NCBI GenBank assembly: GCA_021771815.1
Contig: JAETOE010000022.1
Span: forward strand, 1 to 58,338
Direction of reading: 5' to 3'
DNA from: Roseburia hominis
GTDB taxonomy: Bacteria; Bacillota; Clostridia; Lachnospirales; Lachnospiraceae
Length of the DNA: 58,338 nucleotides
Shown piece by piece: positions 16,870 through 26,036 of the stretch. Under the pieces are notes generated by a model, which was given only the letters and a program-made list of their open reading frames with translations, was not told where the DNA came from and made no database searches. Positions within the stretch are counted from its first letter, which is position 1, and the number at the start of each line of letters is the position of its first letter. A program made the translations under genes and the position numbers.

Positions 16870-19800
16870 TCAAATCTGCTTACATAATTCAAGATAACGC
16901 AACAATCCCCGTCGCTCCTCGGCATTCATATATTCAAAACTCTTTTTTTTCACAAACGGCATTCCCAAAAGCAATAATTGATATGGGTATTCATATGGCA
17001 GCATGTAACTTTCCAATTTCTGGCACAGGATGTCCGATTCCTGTATAAACACATCATACCGAAATCCCTCTCTCTTTAGTAAAGGCGTTAATTCGGATTC
17101 GTATTTTGCCACAACTTCCTTTAACGTTTCCACTTCCTGCACACTCTCCCAAAATTCCCTAAATGCTGAATTTCTTATAATTTCGTTGTCAAACTCCATA
17201 AAGAAAGACTGTACATGTTCCTCAATGCACGTTTTTCCGAGATAACTTCCGTCTGGAAGATATGGAAATTTTGTAAGCCCCCAGAAGTCAACATGCCTGT
17301 CTTCCATTTCTGAAATCACTGCTTGCATGTCAAATATAGGACCATACATACTATTGTTTACGAGATACATTTCATCATATGTCTCAAGCGTATCCCATCC
17401 AATATCCAGAATTGCATCCCGCCATCCTGCGAAATCGTACCCCTTGTTTTCCCTCAATAGGATATCATGCACATATGACCGTACTTTATCCAGTTCATTT
17501 TCATCCAGTGCCGAATTAGAAATAAAAACAATTCTGTCATACACTTCCGCCAAGTTTCCAAGGCATGCCGCATCCTCTTGGGATATTTTATTTTCTTTAT
17601 CAAAATGAAGATAAAATGCAATCCTTTTCTTAGCATCTGCTATTGTTTCTGGTACAATCACATTCTGTATTTTCCTATAGGTATAATCGCCTTCTTTTAC
17701 AATATATACCCATGCACGTTCAATAGCATGTGCAAGCGTCGCATTATCCTGTCCCTTCTCTTTGTCAAAATCATCACTTGCAAATCCATAATCAAATAGC
17801 TTTTCCGCTGCAAGCGTTCTAACCCAAAACATATTTCCAACAGGAAATACCGGAGTGATATCTAATGGAACGTCAATCCTCAATCGTTTCAAAAGTTCTT
17901 TCACATTTGCTCTGTTGCCGCCCCAAACCGCCATCTTCTTGAGCGCCGGATAAGTTTCCGGGAATAGAATTCCCAACCGTTCATCTTTTTCGAAAAAGTC
18001 AATTATACGTTTCACATTTTCGCTGCAGCCAAACAGGTTGTGATACAGATATTTTCTCCATGTATCGCCATAGTCAGCCGTCTTAGTCTTTTTCCCGTGG
18101 ATATGGCAAATATAATCGTATTGTATATAATTCTTCTGCATCTGCAACAGGAACGGCGCCACATCCCTTCCTCTATTCTCATATACCTCGACACATACAT
18201 GTTCTGCATGGCAGGCATTCTTGAACTTTTCCTCCAATTCCTGTTTCTTCTTTTCATCGCTCGTAGAAATATAGCAGTCAAACCGATACGGAATATAGTT
18301 CAGGTTTTCTATGATTTCCTCTGCAAGCTCCGTATAGAACAAATGAACCTGCACCGCTATGCGCACCCGTTCCTTGTCATCAAAGGGCGAAATCTCATTG
18401 TCCTGCCCCGTATTGACTACCAAATCGTCCTCAATCCCTATATCATATATTGCGCGTGAAAGAGTATTAATATTAGCATAACCATATTTTTCGTCTGGTT
18501 CAAGATAAGTTCCTTCTGCCCATTCGTTCCACGCATTTACGAAAAAATAACGGTTGTCTTCCAGATTTCTTTGTCTTGTGTCATTACATATCTCTGATAT
18601 CCAACGATAAAAATCTTTGAGCGAGTAAGCAATATAGGTTGTCCACCCATTCTCTCTTCTCGCCGCATTATCCCAGCCCATCATGCAGCCACGATATAAC
18701 GGCTTTGCCATGTCCACGCCCCGCTGCTGTCTGATGGCATTGATCGCTCCCTTTACCAGCTTATGATAATTAAAGATTCCGGCAGAATATCTGCCCAGTT
18801 CCAGATCATTTACTGTAATATTGTCCCACCACATGTTATGCGGCGGGAATTCAACTTCTGCATCTATCGCATCCAATATTCCAAGTCGTTCTGCAGTATT
18901 ATTTGCAGTCTGACATGTCCATATCTGTATTTCCCCGATCCCCTGTTCTATTGCATATTTTCTCCAGCTATCGAAAACATCTTTCGCATCCGGAATCTGC
19001 CCCGGATTATATACAATAACGACTGGTTTACCATCCACACGCACATACCTTGTGTCCATGCAATATTCTTTGATGTCGCAGATAAAATTATATGCGTCCT
19101 CCTTTTGATACTTCTGCCGCATTATAACTTCTTTATTTTTTCCATCCCATGCTCTTGTAAAATTCTCATTCGCCCAGCACAGACAATAATTCATATCAAT
19201 TTCAGGGTGCTCATACAACATACGAATCGGTTTCTCCATCAGCTTATGCCCGGAAAACCAATAATAATAAAAACAAAATGCATAGATTCCATGCTGCTTT
19301 GCCAATGTAATTTGTTTCTTCAGCGTCTCAAACTGACTTAAATCATAATATCCAATATCCTCATGCGGCGTACGCGGCTGATAATGCCCCTCAAACTTCG
19401 GCACTGCTTTTCTTGTGTTAACCCATTCTGTAAATCCTTTTCCCCACCATTTGTCATTCTCCGGAAATGTATGAAACTGCGGCAGGAAAAACGTAATCGG
19501 CTTCACATCGGTGCTGTATTTGCTGAAATCAACATTGTCCTCATATTTACTGTCATACACAACATACTCATCCGTCTTTATCTCCGCCTCATCATCCTCG
19601 CCGAACAGTTTCTCCTCTCCCTCGCTTCTCCCCAGATACCAGGATACCCTGCGAAAGGTTGAACCGATTCCTTCCTTCCGCAAAAAGTGCAATCCCCGCG
19701 CAAGCAGATGTATCGGCAAAACCGATTCTACGCACTTATCCCATAACTGCCCCAGCTTCCGGATTGGCAGGGTAATTCTCCATGAAATTGTCTTCTCCAT

Positions 19801-19911
19801 GCTGCAAATCCGGGCATCCCGTTCAGCCACTTGACTTTCCAGTTCCTGAATACGAAACTTTAATTCTCTTATCTCTTTTTTATATAAATGTTCTTCCAAC
19901 TTATTTTCCAT
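16870..19911 (-). CDS. Bifunctional WbsX-like and RgpF-like rhamnan/glycan synthesis protein
   Basis: A 1013-residue protein. An N-terminal coiled coil (1-35) precedes a WbsX/GH99-like domain (about 135-490; ITFFLPQFHTFPENDKWWG, FTEWVNTRKAVP, FFVNAWNEWAEGTYLEPD). An RgpF-type rhamnan-synthesis domain follows (about 520-1010; AVQVHLFYTELAEEI, NRGRDVAPFL, ICHIHGKKT, NKGYDFAGWRDAI, YLVNNSMYGP). RgpF-family enzymes extend rhamnose polymers in the cytoplasm, and WbsX-type domains occur in O-antigen loci. The permease gene starts 25 bases after its stop. The rhamnose link is inferred from family and from the rfb genes nearby. Confidence 0.9.
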   Translation of the reverse strand: MENKLEEHLYKKEIRELKFRIQELESQVAERDARICSMEKTISWRITLPIRKLGQLWDKCVESVLPIHLLARGLHFLRKEGIGSTFRRVSWYLGRSEGEEKLFGEDDEAEIKTDEYVVYDSKYEDNVDFSKYSTDVKPITFFLPQFHTFPENDKWWGKGFTEWVNTRKAVPKFEGHYQPRTPHEDIGYYDLSQFETLKKQITLAKQHGIYAFCFYYYWFSGHKLMEKPIRMLYEHPEIDMNYCLCWANENFTRAWDGKNKEVIMRQKYQKEDAYNFICDIKEYCMDTRYVRVDGKPVVIVYNPGQIPDAKDVFDSWRKYAIEQGIGEIQIWTCQTANNTAERLGILDAIDAEVEFPPHNMWWDNITVNDLELGRYSAGIFNYHKLVKGAINAIRQQRGVDMAKPLYRGCMMGWDNAARRENGWTTYIAYSLKDFYRWISEICNDTRQRNLEDNRYFFVNAWNEWAEGTYLEPDEKYGYANINTLSRAIYDIGIEDDLVVNTGQDNEISPFDDKERVRIAVQVHLFYTELAEEIIENLNYIPYRFDCYISTSDEKKKQELEEKFKNACHAEHVCVEVYENRGRDVAPFLLQMQKNYIQYDYICHIHGKKTKTADYGDTWRKYLYHNLFGCSENVKRIIDFFEKDERLGILFPETYPALKKMAVWGGNRANVKELLKRLRIDVPLDITPVFPVGNMFWVRTLAAEKLFDYGFASDDFDKEKGQDNATLAHAIERAWVYIVKEGDYTYRKIQNVIVPETIADAKKRIAFYLHFDKENKISQEDAACLGNLAEVYDRIVFISNSALDENELDKVRSYVHDILLRENKGYDFAGWRDAILDIGWDTLETYDEMYLVNNSMYGPIFDMQAVISEMEDRHVDFWGLTKFPYLPDGSYLGKTCIEEHVQSFFMEFDNEIIRNSAFREFWESVQEVETLKEVVAKYESELTPLLKREGFRYDVFIQESDILCQKLESYMLPYEYPYQLLLLGMPFVKKKSFEYMNAEERRGLLRYLELCKQI

Positions 19912-19944
19912 AATGTGTTTCTTCCTTCCGTCTACACTAATATA

Positions 19945-20844
19945 CTACAACTTCCCAATCATCACAATTCCACGATAAATCCTGTCATCCATAGGCTTGT
20001 TCCGGTATATTTCCTTATTCCGCACCAATCTGACTCTGTTTCCAAAGCCCTTCTGCGAGCGCAGCACCAATTCGATCAGTCTCGCCTGCTCCTCGTCAAT
20101 GTCTGTATAATTCCTCTGAATCTCCCGAAGCTGCTCATACAATTCTCCTCTTTTTTCAAATAGCTGACCTATTCTGTGTTTCCAAATCTCTTTCTTACTC
20201 GTTTTGGCGCCGAATTGGTTATTCCCATGCTGACGGTACTTGATATATGCCTCAGTATCATAACACACACCGCCAAACAATGCAGCACTGATGTAGAACC
20301 ACCAGTCATGCATGATAATATTCTTCGGGCTTGTCCTGTTTATGATATCGCGCAGACGGTGATTCATCACGGCAGTACAGCCAGTGCAGATATTCTGCAC
20401 CAGCGCATTTCCAAGCGACGGTCTGGCGCACTTTTCATCCTTTCCTATAACTGCAAGCTCACTGTCGGCAAGATAGGTGTCGCTGCAGTATAGAAGCGGC
20501 TGATTACCGCCGCACGCCTGCATTTTTTCAATCGCGCGTTCTATTTTCTCCGGCATCCACTCGTCATCCTGATCGGCAAAGCCGTAATACGCCGCATCGT
20601 CATCGCTGCCCCTTAATAACTCCAGGAAGCTTTGTATCACGCTTATATTTTCCCCCTGATAATACGAAACATTGGAATATTCCTCGGAATATGCCCTTAA
20701 AATTGCGAGCGTTTCGTCGGTGGAACCGTCATCCCTCACCAGAATGCTAAAATTCGTGTAAGTCTGATTTAAAATGCTATCCAGTTGTGTTTTAAGGTAT
20801 GACGCTCCATTATAGGTCGACATCAGTATCTGTACTTTTTCCAT
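19945..20844 (-). CDS. Family 2 glycosyltransferase (rhamnosyltransferase-like)
   Basis: A 299-residue GT2 enzyme. The start MEKVQILMSTYNGASYL is chosen from the domain boundary; GGAGGAG lies about 14 bases upstream, which is long, and an earlier start in the overlapping gene is possible. Motifs are VRDDGSTDET (about 39-48), FADQDDEW (about 88-95) and NIIMHDWWFYISAALFGG (about 180). This combination is typical of rhamnosyl- and galactosyltransferases of the WbbL/RgpB type. Its 5' end overlaps the preceding GT4 gene by 35 bases. Confidence 0.87.
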   Translation of the reverse strand: MEKVQILMSTYNGASYLKTQLDSILNQTYTNFSILVRDDGSTDETLAILRAYSEEYSNVSYYQGENISVIQSFLELLRGSDDDAAYYGFADQDDEWMPEKIERAIEKMQACGGNQPLLYCSDTYLADSELAVIGKDEKCARPSLGNALVQNICTGCTAVMNHRLRDIINRTSPKNIIMHDWWFYISAALFGGVCYDTEAYIKYRQHGNNQFGAKTSKKEIWKHRIGQLFEKRGELYEQLREIQRNYTDIDEEQARLIELVLRSQKGFGNRVRLVRNKEIYRNKPMDDRIYRGIVMIGKL

Positions 20845-21949
20845 ACCGTAAATAGTTCTCCTCCAGTACTGCCGCCTGCTTTTCAATATCATATGCATCC
20901 AGCTTTAAACCACTCTGCCTTGTTCCCATGTTGTGCGCCAGCTCTTCCAGCGCTTCACACCACTGCGCCGTCTCAGCATTCTCTATAAAATATACTTGAT
21001 CCGTCAGCCTTATCTCCCGCGTCACATTCGCAGATACCAGACACGGCAGCCCCGCCGCCTGCGCCTCCACACAGACCACCGGAAGTCCCTCGTAGAGCGA
21101 CGGCAGCAGAAATACATCCATTGCGCTCAAATAATTCTCTACATCGTCCACCACTCCGGCAAAGATGACCTTCTCTATAATCCCAAGCTGCTCTGCCTTA
21201 TTCCTCAGATCTTCTCTCAGCTCACCATCGCCAAGAAGAATCAGTTTTACGTCGAGCTTTTTCTCTGCCGCTGCGAAAATTTCCAGCAGCCTGATCTGAT
21301 TCTTCTGTTCTACAAATCTTCCCACATTTCCCAGAAGCATTTCCTCCGGTCCGATTCCGCACTGCCGCCTGATCTGTTCCCGACTCTCCTCACGGAAGGC
21401 ATAACGCTTTAGGTCAATGGCGTTATTTATCACCCAAACCTGATGCTTTTCCATCTTCCTCTTCCCGTACAGATACACGCCCGCCGCCTCGCTGCACGCA
21501 AAATACCGATTCGCATACCGTATTCCCCACTTATTCAGCAAGAAATTGCGTACCTTCTTGACCGTGCCGTCCGCGCCCCTGGCATTGTGTGAGTGCAGAA
21601 TCCGCACCGGAACACCGTATTTCTTTGCGCTTCTTAAAACAGCAAAAGCAGCATTGGGAATATGTATATGTACAACCTCATACTCCCCTACATGCTGCGC
21701 AAAAAATTCATCCACTCTTTTTCTGTAATTCAAAATACTTTTTCCGGCAGGCCTCCCGCTCGTATAAATCCTTCCCCCGCACCGGACAATTTCTCTGCTG
21801 ATTTCATTCTCTTCCTTCTCAAACAGCAAAAAATCACACTGTACCTTATCGCGATCCATGTGTGAAAAATAATTCATCACGACCGCGCTCACACCACTAT
21901 TATGATTTACATAATCCAGTACCTGCAATACTTTGACCGTCTTCTTCAT
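20810..21949 (-). CDS. Family 4 glycosyltransferase
   Basis: A 379-residue GT-B enzyme from the start MKKTVKVLQVLDYVNHNSG, with GGAAG upstream. It has the N-terminal acceptor half (GVSAVVMNYF, VVHIHIPNA, RILHSHNARG), then the donor half LLGNVGRFVEQKN (about 230) and the GT4 signature LPSLYEGLPVVCVEAQAAGLPCL (about 295-317). Its first 50 bases overlap the end of the DUF3226 gene in another frame, which suggests a recombination junction there. Base composition matches the glycan genes rather than the AT-richer defence genes upstream. Confidence 0.9.
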   Translation of the reverse strand: MKKTVKVLQVLDYVNHNSGVSAVVMNYFSHMDRDKVQCDFLLFEKEENEISREIVRCGGRIYTSGRPAGKSILNYRKRVDEFFAQHVGEYEVVHIHIPNAAFAVLRSAKKYGVPVRILHSHNARGADGTVKKVRNFLLNKWGIRYANRYFACSEAAGVYLYGKRKMEKHQVWVINNAIDLKRYAFREESREQIRRQCGIGPEEMLLGNVGRFVEQKNQIRLLEIFAAAEKKLDVKLILLGDGELREDLRNKAEQLGIIEKVIFAGVVDDVENYLSAMDVFLLPSLYEGLPVVCVEAQAAGLPCLVSANVTREIRLTDQVYFIENAETAQWCEALEELAHNMGTRQSGLKLDAYDIEKQAAVLEENYLRYGKSTDTDVDL

Positions 21950-22766
21950 GACTGCTTCCTGCTTTCTCCCCCAACCACTCCTCCAGCCGTCGGTATAAGC
22001 TTTCAAACTCCTCAATTTTCATCAATTCCTGCTTCTTCGCTTTTACGACCACACAGTCCTTTATGGCATATCCAACCGGACGGTCTGGCTTTAGCACTGC
22101 AAGCGCAGCCCCAAGCTGCACTTTATCCGCATAGAACTCCTGCACCTTTCTATCCTTCGCCCAGCTTGTGTGTAATCGATCGAACCTCTCATCCATAATC
22201 CGGCTCCGGTAATTTCCGGCGCATTCCGCAAGCTCGGGTTCGATTTGCCCCAACATCTGAAGCAGCAATTTTTCCACCGCTCCTTCATCCGTCTGTGGTA
22301 TCTGATGTATCTTGTAGCAAAGATATAACCCTTCATAAGAAATACTTCCCTTTTTTCTGTCCAGTTCCATTCCGTCTATATCTTCCAAGTCGTCTTCGAT
22401 CTTCTGACAATTACTCACCTTCGAGGATAAATCCGCGTCGCAGATGATGAATACCCCTTTTTCGACAGAAGCATCATCTCCGGCGCTTAAGACCGCATCC
22501 ATAACAAGTCCAAGCTTTTTGGCAATCTCTGAAAATCCTTTTGCTGTTTTCACCATGACCGCATTTTCTCCCTTATAATAAAAATGCGGCATATCCTTTG
22601 GCACTAATTCTCCCAACTCCCCCGGATACACACCGACCAGCTTCTGCAGACATCCAGGCATATCACCCTTCGTCCGATATTGGCAATACCCCATATACTT
22701 CTCCAGAATCGCCTCCGCCAGTGCACAGTCTGTATAGCCTTCCGTCATAATCATATAGATATCCAT
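21900..22766 (-). CDS. DUF3226-like TOPRIM-fold protein, candidate defence nuclease
   Basis: A 288-residue protein not related to sugar synthesis. It shows TOPRIM-type acidic motifs: MTEGYTDCALAEAI (E-G-x-T-D, about 8-21) and VFIICDADLSS (D-x-D, about 106-116), the pattern of DUF3226 proteins that often follow AAA ATPase genes. The start is an ATG behind AGAGGATAAA, and that binding site lies inside the left copy of a 79-bp direct repeat. In the right copy the same stretch ends the ATPase gene at 24.9 kb, so this protein was probably once its immediate partner. The last 17 or so residues (SSHEEDGQSIAG onwards) are read from the glycosyltransferase start region and may not be native. Nuclease activity is inferred. 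Confidence 0.7.
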   Translation of the reverse strand: MDIYMIMTEGYTDCALAEAILEKYMGYCQYRTKGDMPGCLQKLVGVYPGELGELVPKDMPHFYYKGENAVMVKTAKGFSEIAKKLGLVMDAVLSAGDDASVEKGVFIICDADLSSKVSNCQKIEDDLEDIDGMELDRKKGSISYEGLYLCYKIHQIPQTDEGAVEKLLLQMLGQIEPELAECAGNYRSRIMDERFDRLHTSWAKDRKVQEFYADKVQLGAALAVLKPDRPVGYAIKDCVVVKAKKQELMKIEEFESLYRRLEEWLGEKAGSSHEEDGQSIAGTGLCKS

Positions 22767-22770
22767 CTAT

Positions 22771-22849
22771 TTTATCCTCTTATCGTACATCCAGTCCTAT
22801 CTCTGTTCTAAGGTCTTTTAATTTTGATTCGGAATACCTTCGTGCATTT
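22771..22849. repeat. 79-bp direct repeat, left copy
   Basis: Matches positions 24919-24997 at 76 of 79 bases in the same orientation. It covers the last 20 or so codons of the DUF4276-like gene plus the ribosome binding site of the DUF3226-like gene. The matching copy ends the ATPase gene at 24.9 kb in the same reading phase. Confidence 0.95.
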
Positions 22850-23577
22850 CCTGTATTTTTACTATTTTCCAACAACCTTCTATAATCTGCACAAAATTTG
22901 CCAAAACTCAATTTACAATGTTCTTGCACTGTCTCAATATCCTGTGATTCCGCAATTTCCCTAAAATCTTTCATAGTCAGATTCCGGTCCGCATATCTTT
23001 TATCTAATTTTCTCACAAATCTAGTCAAATAATTTTTGGGATAATTGCTTTCCGGATCATTTTTATCTCCCCAGAGCATTTCGCAATCATATGGTATTTT
23101 CATATTATTTGAGTGAAACCCATACACTGTTTCTATGGCTTTCTGATCACCCAATATCCAGTTTTCAATCATCCTTAGAGGTATCATCGGAATGCAGTTT
23201 GGGTCATCCAGCCCCCGCTTCACTTCCTCGTACTTCTCCTGCCAGCATTTTTCTGCTTCCAATCTACTGCTGTTTTTCGTTCCCTTTTCCCTATCGGTAT
23301 CACAGTAATAAATTCCATACTCACATTCATTCTTTTTGAACAAACAATAAAATTTTCTGCTCGGTACTCCTTTACCGCTTATTCCGCGCAGCGTTCTTGA
23401 CTGCACTCTGTAATTTTCCACATCTTTTCTGCTAATCGGCACCAGTTCAATTGATACGCCTTCCTGTTCTGCCACTCGTCGTAAATATACCTCAATTGGT
23501 CCCCACAACCATTTTCCTGTTCCATATTCCTCTTTTCCGTAATCAGTAGGTCCCTCTCCTGTTACCGCAATTTTCAT
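22780..23577 (-). CDS. DUF4276-like TOPRIM-fold protein, candidate defence nuclease
   Basis: A 265-residue protein with the acidic motifs of DUF4276/TOPRIM-like proteins: MKIAVTGEGPTDYG (E-G-x-T-D, about 8-12), GIYYCDTDRE (D-x-D, about 88-97) and PLRMIENWILGD (about 132-143). It follows an AAA ATPase gene by six bases, the usual two-gene layout of ATPase plus TOPRIM defence systems. The final residues SKLKDLRTEIGLDVR are identical to the end of the ATPase encoded at 24.9 kb, and the DNA is a direct repeat, so the tail was probably acquired by recombination. Function in DNA or RNA cleavage is inferred from motifs, not shown. Confidence 0.72.
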   Translation of the reverse strand: MKIAVTGEGPTDYGKEEYGTGKWLWGPIEVYLRRVAEQEGVSIELVPISRKDVENYRVQSRTLRGISGKGVPSRKFYCLFKKNECEYGIYYCDTDREKGTKNSSRLEAEKCWQEKYEEVKRGLDDPNCIPMIPLRMIENWILGDQKAIETVYGFHSNNMKIPYDCEMLWGDKNDPESNYPKNYLTRFVRKLDKRYADRNLTMKDFREIAESQDIETVQEHCKLSFGKFCADYRRLLENSKNTGNARRYSESKLKDLRTEIGLDVR

Positions 23578-23583
23578 ATGTTT

Positions 23584-24777
23584 CTATTCATCTCCCAGTA
23601 TTTTCTCTACGATTTCTTTTGTTGACATATTCAAAATCACCTCGCCGGGCCACATATAATCAAGCTGTTCCCTAAGCGCTTTATTTTCAAACAATTTTGC
23701 AGCTTTCGTCTCTCCCTGCTCATTGCGGTATAAATATACAATGCCATCCTTATCCACGTAATCCAGAAAAACGGTACTGTGCGTTGTAAGTATAAGCTGA
23801 TGCCCGGACTCCTGATAAATATCATTCAAAACCTTTAACAGATTCTCTGCATAATTTGTATTAATACCATTTTCAATCTCATCCAGCAGCAATACTGCAT
23901 CTGATTTTTTTATCTCACTAATCGCAATGAACGCCAATACGCGGAGAATCCCATCACTCATCTCTTTTGAATTTACCGTGATTGTCTTATTCTGGTATTT
24001 CTCCTGTACATTAATCTGTGTCCATCCGGGTTTTCCTTTTGTGGCAGCATCAATTGTTTCTATCTTATCTCCCAATACAAAACGTAATTTCTCCATAAAA
24101 CGTTTTTTCTGTTCCTGCGACATCATTTTTATGAAAGACGGGAGATTTTTCCCTGACATACCGATATCATTTGCCTCGCCTCTGCTGCTCAAACGCATCT
24201 CCGATGGCGATAGCAATTCGAAAGAGGTAGAATTTATCAAGAATCGCTTTAACAGGCGTATAGGTTCTGCTACGCTCATCATGTTTGATAAAATTTTCAA
24301 TACAGATGACTGTAATTCAATAGATGACGGCAGAAGTATATCCGGTTGGTTTTTTCCTCCTTTAATAAAACCTCCTTTTCCTGACACATAATGCAAGTAT
24401 TCTTCCCGGGTGTCCAGATCATATACAAATTCATTTCCTAAATGAAGCTGGTTCTTGCTTATATTCGTAAGCACTGTTACATTCCATGCAATATGCACAT
24501 CCTGTCCTTTTTCACTTTTAAATACAAATTCACATTGAAAATTAATTCGATTATTCCCCGGAGATGCCAATTTTGATTTGATATTTTCCACCGACCAATT
24601 GCGGCGTTCAATAATAATCGGAAAATCCTCCCGTACACTACTGCACAGAAAATCTATTGCCTGCAATATAGCACTCTTTCCCGTCGCATTATTACCAATT
24701 ACCACCGTTACGGGTTCTAAATCCATATGAAAATCTACCAGTGATTTGAAATTATCAATTTCTAACTTTTTAAGCAT
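23584..24777 (-). CDS. AAA/RecF-like ATPase (AAA_21 type), partner of the DUF4276-like protein
   Basis: A 397-residue ATPase from MLKKLEIDNFKSL; an in-frame ATG 14 codons earlier is also possible. It has Walker A GNNATGKS (28-35), an ABC-like signature region EMSDGILRVLAF (about 285), Walker B AVLLLDEIENGIN (about 305) and the switch LTTHSTVFLDY (about 338). The order is that of OLD/RecF-type single-chain ATPases that sense phage invasion and activate a nuclease partner. The partner gene follows at once. An extended -10 promoter lies about 80 bases upstream, so the pair can be expressed on its own. Confidence 0.85.
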   Translation of the reverse strand: MLKKLEIDNFKSLVDFHMDLEPVTVVIGNNATGKSAILQAIDFLCSSVREDFPIIIERRNWSVENIKSKLASPGNNRINFQCEFVFKSEKGQDVHIAWNVTVLTNISKNQLHLGNEFVYDLDTREEYLHYVSGKGGFIKGGKNQPDILLPSSIELQSSVLKILSNMMSVAEPIRLLKRFLINSTSFELLSPSEMRLSSRGEANDIGMSGKNLPSFIKMMSQEQKKRFMEKLRFVLGDKIETIDAATKGKPGWTQINVQEKYQNKTITVNSKEMSDGILRVLAFIAISEIKKSDAVLLLDEIENGINTNYAENLLKVLNDIYQESGHQLILTTHSTVFLDYVDKDGIVYLYRNEQGETKAAKLFENKALREQLDYMWPGEVILNMSTKEIVEKILGDE

Positions 24778-24858
24778 CCTATTTTCCACACCATTCTTTT
24801 TGAGACCTTGTTCATCCACATTATTTCCATTGTCAGCGATATTTGATATACATTTGTT

Positions 24859-24887
24859 ATTATAACATACTTTCTACCATAATTCAG
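24859..24887 (-). promoter_or_regulatory. Extended -10 promoter of the ATPase/DUF4276 cassette
   Basis: On the minus strand a perfect TATAAT preceded by TGT, with a weak -35 (CTGAAT) 17 bases upstream. It lies in the 141-base gap ahead of the ATPase start, just inside the right copy of the direct repeat, so it belongs to the inserted cassette. Confidence 0.65.
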
Positions 24888-24918
24888 CAGTCATATGCAT
24901 TCACCAAAATATATCTCC

Positions 24919-24997
24919 TTTATCCTCTTATCGTACATCCAGTCCTATCTCTGTTCTAAGATCTTTTAATTTTGATCCGGAATACCTTCTTGCATTT
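24919..24997. repeat. 79-bp direct repeat, right copy
   Basis: Matches positions 22771-22849 with three mismatches. It contains the last 20 or so codons and stop of the ATPase gene, and a downstream AGAGGATAAA that is a ribosome binding site in the left copy but has no gene directly after it here. Confidence 0.95.
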
Positions 24998-26007
24998 GTT
25001 TTCTCCCTTGTATTCCGAATATTATATACCGTCAGGTCATTTACCCTGTCAGCCTGCTGGCAGGACTGCAAGAACAAATCCAATGTCTCAAGGCTGTGCG
25101 TCGTAACAAACATTTGAATCTTCTTTTTCTGACACAACTGACCGAGATATCTGACAAATTTTTCAAGCGCTTCCCTGTGGATTCCCGCCTCAATCTCATC
25201 GACCAGCAGAATGCCGTTCTCACTGAGCAACGCCGCACTCGCAATGTAGAATGCCTTGTACATACCGTTTCCATAGTCATATACAGATAACGGCGCATTG
25301 TCACCATCCCGGATGATCTTGATATCCCGCTCTTCTCCTATAATTTCAAAATTCTGTATACTTTCGTCAAAAATCTGTAACGCTTCTACTAAATCTGCAC
25401 GCTTTCCCTGCTCCAGGATTTCATCCAGCGCTTTCAGCAGAAAATCCGTTCCGTCAAAACGTGAAAAAGCAACAAACTGACATGGAATCCTCGTCAGCAT
25501 GTCACTATTCCTTCTTTTCCCTGAACGGATGGTAAGCATCGCTCCCTCCTGTAGGAAATCAATACGGAAGACAGCCGTCTGTTTCTTTCCCGTCTCACTG
25601 CAGCATGTATTGTATTCCAGACGCAGAGCCAACCGCCGGAGTTCTTTTATGCCGTCCTCCTGCTGTGTACTTTCTGCTCTCTCCGCACTCACAATCTCTG
25701 TGTCTATCTGCACATGTTCCTTTGCGCCTTCATCATACAGACAGTGCTTGAGTCCGATTCTTTTTTTCTCACCATTTATGTCGAACATGGTATTGACCCT
25801 GTCTATGCTTACCTTCTGGTATCTTGAGGCAAGGGTGATAATCATCTGCTCTGCATTATCAAACAACCCCGACAACACCATTGCCTCCAGAAGAGAAGTC
25901 TTTCCGGAATTGTTCTTTCCCACGAACACATTAATATCTGTAAATTTATCTAATGAAACCTCCTTAAGTCCCCGGTAAGTTTCCACATAAAAGCTGTCCA
26001 GCTTCAT
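24928..26007 (-). CDS. AAA/RecF-like ATPase, probable original partner of the DUF3226-like protein
   Basis: A 359-residue ATPase from MKLDSFYVETYRGL, supported by GAGGTGGAAT just upstream; a frame 12 codons longer is unlikely. It has Walker A GKNNSGKT (30-37), a signature-like region YDYGNGMYKAFYIASAAL (about 252), Walker B GILLVDEIEAGIH (about 277) and the switch VTTHSLETLD (about 307). The C-terminus SKLKDLRTEIGLDVR recurs on the DUF4276-like protein. ATPases of this type are commonly followed by a DUF3226 gene; here that gene is separated by the 2.1 kb DUF4276/ATPase cassette. A small acidic gene lies 29 bases upstream. Confidence 0.85.
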   Translation of the reverse strand: MKLDSFYVETYRGLKEVSLDKFTDINVFVGKNNSGKTSLLEAMVLSGLFDNAEQMIITLASRYQKVSIDRVNTMFDINGEKKRIGLKHCLYDEGAKEHVQIDTEIVSAERAESTQQEDGIKELRRLALRLEYNTCCSETGKKQTAVFRIDFLQEGAMLTIRSGKRRNSDMLTRIPCQFVAFSRFDGTDFLLKALDEILEQGKRADLVEALQIFDESIQNFEIIGEERDIKIIRDGDNAPLSVYDYGNGMYKAFYIASAALLSENGILLVDEIEAGIHREALEKFVRYLGQLCQKKKIQMFVTTHSLETLDLFLQSCQQADRVNDLTVYNIRNTREKTNARRYSGSKLKDLRTEIGLDVR

Positions 26008-26036
26008 ATTCCACCTCACTGCATACCAAAATAAAG

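Noticed and set aside
21900-26007. PARIS or Gabija system
   Set aside because: The ATPase/TOPRIM logic is similar, but there is no DUF4435 AriB, no single-chain GajA OLD nuclease and no UvrD-like helicase.
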